In this document: piece after piece, positions 1 to 5,195 of the stretch
Numbering within the stretch: position 1 is the stretch's first letter
How the letters are laid out: each line of letters opens with the position of its first letter
Assembly: GCA_018969935.1 (NCBI GenBank)
Contig: JAGWXJ010000102.1
Location: 1 to 6,659, forward strand
Direction of reading: 5' to 3'
DNA from: Alphaproteobacteria bacterium
GTDB taxonomy: Bacteria > Pseudomonadota > Alphaproteobacteria > Micavibrionales > UBA1664
Length of the DNA stretch: 6,659 nucleotides
Program-made: the position numbers and the translations under genes
Notes under the pieces: generated by a model
Told to the model about the DNA's origin: nothing
The model's input: the letters and a program-made list of their open reading frames with translations, nothing else
Databases searched by the model: none

Positions 1-141
1 ATTTATCCGAGGTTGTTTCCGTACTTTTTGATGCCATTACGTTGCCGTTAATTTTTCCATCAACAATTTTACAAAAAACAACTTAATTTTTAGCTAAATT
101 AGCCTAATTATTGACTTAGCCTCATAGGAAAACGGCTCGTT
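1..141. other. AT-rich upstream region, no convincing gene
   Basis: This leader is markedly richer in A and T than the rest of the window. It contains a perfect 10-base palindrome TTTAGCTAAA (89-98) and a direct repeat TTAGCCT (99-105 and 116-122, 17 bases apart). I could not place a well-spaced sigma70 promoter for the downstream lipoprotein gene. On the minus strand an ATG at 37-35 opens a frame reading MASKSTETTSDK that runs off the window edge. It could be the first 12 codons of a divergent gene, but it is too short and lacks a good ribosome binding site, so I do not call it. Confidence 0.5.
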
Positions 142-885
142 ATGGTGAAAAAAATTATTACATATCTGATAGTTGGCTTATACGCCCTTATGCTCACCTC
201 TTGTGGTTTTCAGGACTGGCGGACGGCGCCACGGCATAGCGCGGGACTTGCACCATTACCAGAGAAAGAGCCAAAGGCAGTTGTGCAGGTATACGCTGCA
301 CGCGCCATAAACTGGCGCGGATGGTTCGCCGTCCATACGTGGGTTGCCACAAAGGAAGCCAACGCAAACCACTATACGGTTTATCAGGTTATGGGCTGGC
401 AGCTCAGGCGTACAGGCTATAGCGTCATGATTGCCGACGATATACCCGACCGATACTGGTATGGGGCAAAGCCGTATATCATTGAAGAACTACGCGGTGC
501 CGAGGCTGCTGCCGCCATACCCAAAATCAAGGCTGCTGCCGCCAGCTATCCTTATAACGACACATACCGCGTATGGCCCGGGCCAAACAGCAATACGTTT
601 GTATCGCATATCATCAGAAATGTGCCTGAACTGGGGGTTGAATTGCCGCCGCATGCCATTGGCCGCGACTGGTTGAATGGCAGCGCATTGTCTGCCCGTA
701 GTGAAACGGGTACGGGGTATCAGGTATCGCTGCTTGGGGCACTCGGGTTTACTGCCGGCAAGGCCGAGGGCCTTGAAATCAACATCCTAGGGCTGACATT
801 CGGGGTGGATGTAGCCAGCCCTGCCCTCAAGTTGCCGTTTATCGGGCGTATCGGGGTGACCGACAAAGCTGTGGGCCGTCCATAG
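142..885 (+). CDS. DUF3750-like lipoprotein of unknown function
   Basis: This encodes a 247-residue predicted lipoprotein. A short basic start (MVKK) is followed by a hydrophobic stretch and a lipobox LTSC with the acylated cysteine at residue 21, so it should be exported and anchored in a membrane, probably the outer one. The body from about residue 46 to 180 resembles my memory of DUF3750 proteins: VQVYAAR then NWRG, the AVHTW motif at 63-67, a YxVMGW segment near 81-86, DRYWYGAKP near 103-111, and the hallmark YRVWPGPNSNTF at 142-153. The C-terminal 60 residues are glycine-rich and hydrophobic. The function is unknown. The ATG has only a weak AGGA 12 bases upstream; a GTG follows immediately as an alternative. 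It lies 32 bases before the membrane-protein gene and could share its transcript. Family assignment is from memory of motifs, not a search. Confidence 0.8.
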   Translation: MVKKIITYLIVGLYALMLTSCGFQDWRTAPRHSAGLAPLPEKEPKAVVQVYAARAINWRGWFAVHTWVATKEANANHYTVYQVMGWQLRRTGYSVMIADDIPDRYWYGAKPYIIEELRGAEAAAAIPKIKAAAASYPYNDTYRVWPGPNSNTFVSHIIRNVPELGVELPPHAIGRDWLNGSALSARSETGTGYQVSLLGALGFTAGKAEGLEINILGLTFGVDVASPALKLPFIGRIGVTDKAVGRP

Positions 886-917
886 CCTTTACTCTCATTC
901 ACTGCTAGTATCTGGCC

Positions 918-1979
918 ATGCGCTTCGAGAATATCGACAAATTCACGCTTTACCGCACACTAGTCATTGTTGTGTCCGTATCCCTTATCCTGTGGGGATG
1001 CCTTGTTATTCTGCAGCCGTTTATTCCTGCATTTCTGCTGGCTATCATTTTTGCGCTTTCGACATGGCCTGCCTATGTGTGGCTTACTGAGAAACTGAAC
1101 GGGAGGCGCACGCTGGCTGCTTGCCTCATGACGCTTACGATTGCCGTTTGCTTCCTAGTGCCCATGGTTTTCCTTGGGTCCAGCCTTGCCGAAAACTTCG
1201 GGCATCTTTATTCGGGGATGATCGAGCCTGTACTCAACAACCCGGGCAATGTACCGTCATGGTTACGCGAACTACCATTAATCGGGCCGCATATCGATTC
1301 CATCTGGGACAACTTCGTGACCAGCGGTGCCAATGAAGGCGCGAGCGCGCGAGATTATATCGCGCCCAAGCTGATTGCAGTCGGGGCCGCCGTAGGCCGC
1401 GGTGTTCTGGACCTTGCGCTTGGCGTGCTCATTACCTTCTTCTTCTTCCGCCACGGTATTTCTGCAGCGGAGCGTATCAACTCACTGATCGAAAGGTTTG
1501 TCGGCCCGCGTGGCAGGCACCTGCTTGGTATTTCCAAGCGCACGGCCATTGGCGTGGTTTACGGGGTTTTGGGTACCGCGCTTGCGCAAGGTGCGCTTGC
1601 GGGGCTTGGTTTCTGGTTTGCGGGAGTTCCGGGCGCGCCTTTCCTCGGGCTTGTGACGTTACTGCTGTCGCTTGTACCCATGGGGCCGCCGCTTATCTGG
1701 GCGCCTGCCGCTATCTGGCTTTTCACCAACGGGCTTACCAATGCGGGGATCTTTCTTGCGCTTTACGGCCTAATCATCATCAGCGGCGTTGATAACATCA
1801 TCAGGCCCTACTTTATCTCCCTTGGCAGCAGCCTGCCGTTGCCGCTTGTCCTTCTGGGCGTGTTTGGCGGTTTGCTGGCCTTCGGCTTCATCGGGCTGTT
1901 TATTGGCCCCACACTGCTGGCTGTTGCCTATGCGCTTGTGATGGAATGGAGCCATTCCGACAAGCCGGTTGCCGAATAA
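918..1979 (+). CDS. AI-2E family transporter (PerM/YdiK-like membrane protein)
   Basis: This is a 353-residue polytopic inner-membrane protein of the AI-2E/PerM family (bacterial members about 340-380 residues). Hydrophobic segments lie near residues 13-47, 67-90, 155-177, 209-236, 241-268, 274-292 and 304-342, consistent with the family's roughly eight helices. A soluble stretch at about 91-150 separates the first pairs from the rest. Family signatures visible are the VDNIIRPYFIS segment (291-301) and the glycine-rich C-terminal block from about 308 to 335, with GGLLAFGFIGLFIGP at 317-331. Members have been linked to autoinducer-2 export or Na+(Li+)/H+ antiport, but most are uncharacterised, so the substrate here is unknown. 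No clear Shine-Dalgarno sequence precedes the ATG. It ends 3 bases before queA, suggesting co-transcription and perhaps translational coupling. Confidence 0.9.
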   Translation: MRFENIDKFTLYRTLVIVVSVSLILWGCLVILQPFIPAFLLAIIFALSTWPAYVWLTEKLNGRRTLAACLMTLTIAVCFLVPMVFLGSSLAENFGHLYSGMIEPVLNNPGNVPSWLRELPLIGPHIDSIWDNFVTSGANEGASARDYIAPKLIAVGAAVGRGVLDLALGVLITFFFFRHGISAAERINSLIERFVGPRGRHLLGISKRTAIGVVYGVLGTALAQGALAGLGFWFAGVPGAPFLGLVTLLLSLVPMGPPLIWAPAAIWLFTNGLTNAGIFLALYGLIIISGVDNIIRPYFISLGSSLPLPLVLLGVFGGLLAFGFIGLFIGPTLLAVAYALVMEWSHSDKPVAE

Positions 1980-1982
1980 CGC

Positions 1983-3011
1983 ATGCGCGTCGATCTATTC
2001 GATTACGAGCTTCCTGAAAAGCTTATTGCCAAGGCGCCCGTGAGCCCGCGTGATAGCGCACGGCTTTTGCATGTACCCGCCTGCGGGCGTTTTTCAGACC
2101 GCACGGTACGGGACCTGCCATCCCTTTTACGCCGTGGGGATGTCATGGTTTTCAATGATACCAAGGTTATACCAGCAAGGCTCATGGGCAAGCGCGGCGA
2201 CGTGAGTGTAGAGGTGCTTTTGCATCGACGCACGGGAGAGCGCGAATGGGTGTGCTTTGCAAAGCCTGCCAAGCGCCTGAAGGACGGGCAGGAGGTTATT
2301 TTTGCGGATGACTTCAAAGCCCTTGTGCTTGGCCGCGCTGAAGACGGGCAAGTGCGCCTTGCATTTGAAACAGACGATATTTTTGCCATGCTGGATAAAT
2401 ACGGCGAGTTGCCCTTACCGCCGTACATGCAACGCCGCGCACAGGAAACCGACAAGGCAACATACCAGACGGCCTATGCGTTGCACCCCGGCTCGGTTGC
2501 GGCACCAACAGCCGGTTTGCATTTTACGCCGGAGCTTTTGAAAGCGATTGATGACGCGGGCGTTACGCGCGCGCACGTAACGCTGCACGTTGGCGCAGGT
2601 ACGTTTTTGCCCGTCAAGGCCGATGATACGGATGACCATGTCATGCACGCGGAATGGTGGCACGTGACACCGGAAACGGCCGTGCTCATAAACACGGCAA
2701 AGCGCGAGGGGCGGCGCGTGATAGCCGTTGGCACCACGAGCATGCGCACGCTTGAAAGCGCCGGAAAAAGCGGTACCGTCGGGGCTGGGGAGGCTGAAAC
2801 ACGCCTGTTTATTACCCCGGGGTATGACTTCAAGATTGTCGATGCACTGATGACGAATTTCCATCTACCGCGCTCGACACTGCTTATGCTGGTATCCGCC
2901 TTTGCAGGATACGAAAAAATGAGAGAAGCCTACCGCCATGCAATTGCGCAGGCGTATCGTTTTTACTCGTACGGGGATTCCAGTTTTATCGAACGCTGCC
3001 AAAAAACCTAG
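1983..3011 (+). CDS. queA: S-adenosylmethionine:tRNA ribosyltransferase-isomerase
   Basis: QueA transfers and isomerises the ribosyl group of S-adenosylmethionine onto preQ1 at tRNA position 34, giving epoxyqueuosine in the cytosolic queuosine pathway. The 342-residue protein is full length for the family and carries its signatures in order: FDYELPEKLIA (6-16), VMVFNDTKVIPARL (54-67), FAKPAKRLKDG (92-102), GELPLPPYMQRR (141-152), HPGSVAAPTAGLHF (168-181), VTLHVGAGTFLPV (199-211), DHVMHAEW (218-225), VIAVGTTSMRTLES (246-259), the VDALMTNFHLP segment (286-296) and LVSAFAGY (303-310). The end is RFYSYGDSSF plus a short tail. The ATG is only 3 bases after the preceding stop and has no strong ribosome binding site, which favours coupling. 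Its last 26 bases overlap the 3' end of the opposing hydrolase gene. No tgt follows it, although queA and tgt are often neighbours. Confidence 0.97.
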   Translation: MRVDLFDYELPEKLIAKAPVSPRDSARLLHVPACGRFSDRTVRDLPSLLRRGDVMVFNDTKVIPARLMGKRGDVSVEVLLHRRTGEREWVCFAKPAKRLKDGQEVIFADDFKALVLGRAEDGQVRLAFETDDIFAMLDKYGELPLPPYMQRRAQETDKATYQTAYALHPGSVAAPTAGLHFTPELLKAIDDAGVTRAHVTLHVGAGTFLPVKADDTDDHVMHAEWWHVTPETAVLINTAKREGRRVIAVGTTSMRTLESAGKSGTVGAGEAETRLFITPGYDFKIVDALMTNFHLPRSTLLMLVSAFAGYEKMREAYRHAIAQAYRFYSYGDSSFIERCQKT

Positions 3012-3840
3012 CAACGTCCGCTGCTACATCTGGCTTGTTGTGGCCCAGCCACGTTAGCGCGCCTACAATCCACATATGGTCTACGCCATCGTATATTTTT
3101 GTTTCCACATGGCCGCCTTTTGCATTGATAGCTGCTACCATTTTGTCGAGATTGCTACGCTTAACCAACGTATCAGCCGAGCCATACAGCAATAACATCG
3201 GTGCCTCGCGCCCATTGATAAACGTATCGGCCTGCATGGCGGCATAATTTTCAGGCGGTGCGAAGATGGCCTGTAGATCCGGTTCGTCAGGCGTGAAGCT
3301 GTATGGCCCTGCCAGCCCTGCGAAACTTTTTACAACCGTATCCGCATCCTTGCCCAAGGCCTTCAGGTAATGCCTATCGGCCACCAGCAAGCTGCCAATA
3401 TGGGCACCAGCCGAATGGCCCAGAATGTGGATGCGCGCGGGGTTGCCGCCATAGCGGGCTATGTTGTCATGAACCCACGCAAGGGATTGTGCCGCATCCT
3501 CAACAAATACAGGAAAGCGGACTGATGGAAATTTGCGGTAGTCGGGAATGACCACCACGAAGCCGCGATCTACGAATGTTTCGCCAACAAACCTGTAGTC
3601 TTCCCTGTTGCCGGTTTCCCAGCGGCCACCATACAAAAACACAATTACGTCGCGTGGAGGGCCATCCGTTTTCGGGGTGTAGATATCCAGTTTTTGAAGG
3701 GGGGCCGAACCATAAAATATATCCTTGGCCGTCTTGGTGTTCGAGAAAAGCGCGGGAAGATTTGCAGCCGCAAAGCTTAGCTTGAGGCAACCAGCCAGCA
3801 AACAGGCCATTGCCAGCAAAAAAATGCCACGGACCTTCAT
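2986..3840 (-). CDS. Alpha/beta hydrolase lipoprotein (esterase-like)
   Basis: This 284-residue protein begins with a signal peptide ending in the lipobox LAGC (cysteine 18), so it is a predicted exported lipoprotein. The rest is an alpha/beta hydrolase of the BD-FAE / carboxylesterase type. The oxyanion-hole motif appears as YGGRW at 70-74, where many relatives have HGGxW. The nucleophile elbow is GHSAG with Ser143. The likely acid is Asp223 in YGSADTLV and the likely base His255 in DGVDHMW, so the triad looks complete. Relatives hydrolyse short-chain esters or formamides such as N-formylkynurenine; the substrate here cannot be read from sequence. Its ATG overlaps the TGA of the upstream HxlR gene as ATGA, so the two are almost certainly one transcript with coupled translation. 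It overlaps the 3' end of queA tail to tail by 26 bases. Confidence 0.9.
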   Translation of the reverse strand: MKVRGIFLLAMACLLAGCLKLSFAAANLPALFSNTKTAKDIFYGSAPLQKLDIYTPKTDGPPRDVIVFLYGGRWETGNREDYRFVGETFVDRGFVVVIPDYRKFPSVRFPVFVEDAAQSLAWVHDNIARYGGNPARIHILGHSAGAHIGSLLVADRHYLKALGKDADTVVKSFAGLAGPYSFTPDEPDLQAIFAPPENYAAMQADTFINGREAPMLLLYGSADTLVKRSNLDKMVAAINAKGGHVETKIYDGVDHMWIVGALTWLGHNKPDVAADVARFFGSVR

Positions 3841-4199
3841 GACTTGGGCTTTTTGAGGCGGTTACGTTTGACTTTCTCGCCATTGGTTTCTGCCCAGCGT
3901 GAAAGGCCTTCGATGGGCTCGTTCAGGGATTTACCGAGGGATGTGAGGGTGTATTCCACCATCGGCGGGACAACGGGGTGTACCGTACGTATGACAATTC
4001 CCGCCGATTCAAATTCACGAAGCTGGCGGGAGAGTTCACGTTGCGTGATGGTTTCGAGTGCGCGGCGCATTTCGTTGAAGCGCATGACATTACCGCGCGC
4101 CATGAACAGCGTGTAAAGGATACGGATCGACCACTTGTTCGCGAGAAGCGAAAGCGTCAAGGCAACGGGGCAGGCGTTTTCATCACACTTGGTATACAT
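3837..4199 (-). CDS. HxlR-family winged-helix transcriptional regulator
   Basis: This is a 120-residue MarR-like regulator of the HxlR family, which normally binds DNA as a dimer. The family pattern is clear: CPV (10-12), then LLANKWSIRILYTLF (18-32) where relatives have GGKWTLLILREL, then the DNA-binding helices RFNEMRRALETITQRELSRQLREFE, and the wing HPVVPPMVEYTLTSLGKSL (74-92). The C-terminus is lysine/arginine-rich. I start it at the ATG at 4199-4197 because this gives the usual short N-terminus before CPV. A TTG at 4235 would add 12 residues unlike the family and would run into the repeats of the presumed control region. No good ribosome binding site precedes the ATG. Cys5 and Cys10 are placed like the redox cysteines of YodB and HypR. 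It is coupled to the hydrolase gene and divergent from the GST gene, its probable target. Confidence 0.93.
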   Translation of the reverse strand: MYTKCDENACPVALTLSLLANKWSIRILYTLFMARGNVMRFNEMRRALETITQRELSRQLREFESAGIVIRTVHPVVPPMVEYTLTSLGKSLNEPIEGLSRWAETNGEKVKRNRLKKPKS

Positions 4200-4309
4200 A
4201 GGTATATCGGTATCAAAATTGTTGCTACTATACAAACTATACTACAAGACTAGATTAGCGTCACGGGTGGCCAAATCAATGGCCTGTTCCTTTCATTCGG
4301 AGATATAAA
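4200..4309. promoter_or_regulatory. Divergent control region, candidate HxlR operator
   Basis: This 110-base AT-rich spacer lies between the regulator and GST start codons. It carries the direct repeat ACTATAC at 4227-4233 and 4236-4242. GGTAT occurs in the other orientation at 4201-4205 and 4209-4213, with a further copy at 4191-4195 inside the regulator's first codons. A leftward promoter for the regulator can be drawn as GTGACG (4264-4259), a 17-base spacer and TATAGT (4241-4236), which overlaps the repeats. Rightward, TATACT (4238-4243) would serve as a -10 but has no convincing -35. Repeats overlapping a promoter fit autoregulation and control of both genes by the HxlR protein. This is inferred from layout, not from a known consensus. 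Confidence 0.45.
4298..4302 (+). promoter_or_regulatory. Ribosome binding site of the GST gene
   Basis: CGGAG lies 7 bases before the ATG at 4310. It is one of the few good Shine-Dalgarno matches in the window and supports that start codon. Confidence 0.75.
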
Positions 4310-4948
4310 ATGTCTGCCTACAAGCTTTTCTATTCCCCCGGCGCGTGCTCCATGGCCGTGCATATCTGCCTTCTTGAGTGCGGGCAAAACCCCGAAATCG
4401 TGAATGCCGATCTGCATAATGCCGCGGGCCGCAACGCCGACTTCGTCAAATCCAACCCGCGCGGGCAAGTGCCTGTCGTTGTTGAGGATGGCCAAGTTAT
4501 CCGCGAGGGCGCTGCCCAGATGATCTATCTGCTCGACAAGTTTTCCTCACCCCTTATGCCTAAGTCCGGCATTGAGCGTGCACGCGCCCTCGAGTGGCTG
4601 TGCTGGGGCAACGCCACGTTGCACCCCGCCTATTCGAAAGCCTTTGGCGCCAAGAAAATTTCCGATGATGCCAACGTACAGGAAATGATTCTGGCCAGTG
4701 CTTTCAAAGGCATCCAGAAACTATGGGATGAAGCTGAAACCGTGCTTTCCAAACAGAAATACCTTGCCGGCGACCAGCCTACGATGGGCGATATCCTCAT
4801 GACGGTGATTGCCAACTGGAACAGCTACTTCCCCGGCAAAATCAACCTCGGCCCCAATGTTAAGCGTGTATTGAAAGAAATGGTTGCACGCCCTGCCTAC
4901 CAAAAAGCCCTTGCCGCCGAGCAAGTGGAATACAAGGCAGCCGCCTAA
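4310..4948 (+). CDS. Glutathione S-transferase, beta-class-like
   Basis: This 212-residue cytosolic enzyme has the usual GST length and two domains. The thioredoxin-like N-terminal domain (about 1-80) opens with KLFYSPGACSMAVHI, the bacterial beta-class signature. Cys13 matches the catalytic cysteine (Cys10 in E. coli Gst), with Tyr8 and Ser14 beside it. GQVPVV at 52-57 holds the cis-proline Pro55, and REGAAQMIYLLD at 65-76 matches the glutathione-binding EGxAI segment. In the helical C-terminal domain, His105 in TLHPAYSKAF fits the beta-class active-site histidine, and GDQPTMGD (154-161) is the N-capping region. Family members conjugate glutathione to electrophiles or show thiol-transferase activity; the substrate here is unknown. 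It is divergent from the HxlR regulator and followed 21 bases after its stop by an intrinsic terminator, so it is probably transcribed alone. Confidence 0.95.
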   Translation: MSAYKLFYSPGACSMAVHICLLECGQNPEIVNADLHNAAGRNADFVKSNPRGQVPVVVEDGQVIREGAAQMIYLLDKFSSPLMPKSGIERARALEWLCWGNATLHPAYSKAFGAKKISDDANVQEMILASAFKGIQKLWDEAETVLSKQKYLAGDQPTMGDILMTVIANWNSYFPGKINLGPNVKRVLKEMVARPAYQKALAAEQVEYKAAA

Positions 4949-4969
4949 CTTCTAAATTGCCAGAAACTC

Positions 4970-4997
4970 AAAGCCCGCCTTACCGGCGGGCTTTTTT
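4970..4997 (+). terminator. Rho-independent terminator after the GST gene
   Basis: A perfect 10-base inverted repeat, AAAGCCCGCC (4970-4979) with GGCGGGCTTT (4985-4994), closes over the five-base loop TTACC and runs into six T residues (4992-4997). It starts 21 bases after the GST stop codon. Read leftward, only three T residues follow the stem, so it may stop transcripts from the tRNA side only weakly. Confidence 0.93.
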
Positions 4998-5011
4998 CGT
5001 GCCTTTTAGGT

Positions 5012-5088
5012 TGGCGCACCCGGCAGGACTCGAACCTGCGACCTACGGTTTCGGAAACCGGCGCTCTATCCAGCTGAGCTACGGGTGC
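5012..5088 (-). tRNA. tRNA-Arg(CCG)
   Basis: This 77-base tRNA gene includes the encoded 3' CCA. Read on the minus strand, the acceptor stem is GCACCCG/CGGGTGC with discriminator G. The D stem is GCTC/GAGC, the T arm is GCAGG-TTCGAGT-CCTGC, and the variable loop is AGGTC. The anticodon loop TTCCGAA (minus-strand read of 5050-5056) places anticodon CCG at 5054-5052, decoding CGG as arginine. The anticodon stem has four good pairs, but its outermost pair (positions 27 and 43, bases 5061 and 5045) would be a C-U mismatch. I could not place a reliable promoter. The gene is divergent from the aldolase-like gene and transcribed toward the GST terminator. Confidence 0.96.
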
Positions 5089-5134
5089 ATCCCTATAAAA
5101 AAGCCGCTTCTGGCTATCAGAACGGGTGGCGCTT

Positions 5135-5147
5135 GGCAAACTTTGCC
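5135..5147. repeat. 13-base palindrome in the tRNA/aldolase-like spacer
   Basis: GGCAAA and TTTGCC form a perfect inverted repeat around a single central C, in the 107-base spacer between the tRNA and the start of the aldolase-like gene. It is a possible operator half-site pair, or it may be chance. It lies 48 bases before the ATG at 5196 and 46 bases upstream of the tRNA 5' end. Confidence 0.35.
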
Positions 5148-5181
5148 TCCCGTGCCATCACTATAGCATACGTTACGAAAA

Positions 5182-5187
5182 AAGGAG
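5182..5187 (+). promoter_or_regulatory. Ribosome binding site that fixes the aldolase-like start
   Basis: AAGGAG sits 8 bases before the ATG at 5196. The frame stays open upstream to 5085, but that extension would overlap the tRNA gene. This site and the family-like N-terminus MKALIVGGTF mark 5196 as the real start. Confidence 0.88.
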
Positions 5188-5195
5188 CAGGGGAC

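Noticed and set aside
111..116. TTGACT as a -35 box for the lipoprotein gene
   Set aside because: A start site 35 bases downstream would fall after the ATG at 142, and no -10 box lies at proper spacing.
1338..1366. GGCGCGA / TCGCGCC inverted repeat
   Set aside because: It lies inside the AI-2E coding sequence with a 15-base loop and no T tract. It fits ordinary Gly-Ala-Arg codon usage.
2003..2864. Several long minus-strand frames inside queA
   Set aside because: They are antisense to a complete, well-conserved queA, show no recognisable domains and overlap one another in different frames.
4200..4235. TTG start giving the HxlR regulator 12 more residues
   Set aside because: The extra residues are unlike the family's N-terminus, the codon is a rare start, and the extension runs into the candidate operator repeats.
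5012..5088. tRNA gene as an attachment site for an integrated element
   Set aside because: No integrase, no direct repeat of the tRNA 3' end and no compositional shift are visible in the window.
5097..5115. Terminator-like AGCC/GGCT hairpin followed by T residues on the minus strand, just upstream of the tRNA
   Set aside because: The stem is only four pairs, and termination there would block the tRNA transcript, so it is probably chance.
5085..5195. 37-codon N-terminal extension of the aldolase-like gene
   Set aside because: It would overlap the tRNA gene, and the extra residues look like translated noncoding DNA. The AAGGAG 8 bases before the ATG at 5196 marks the true start.
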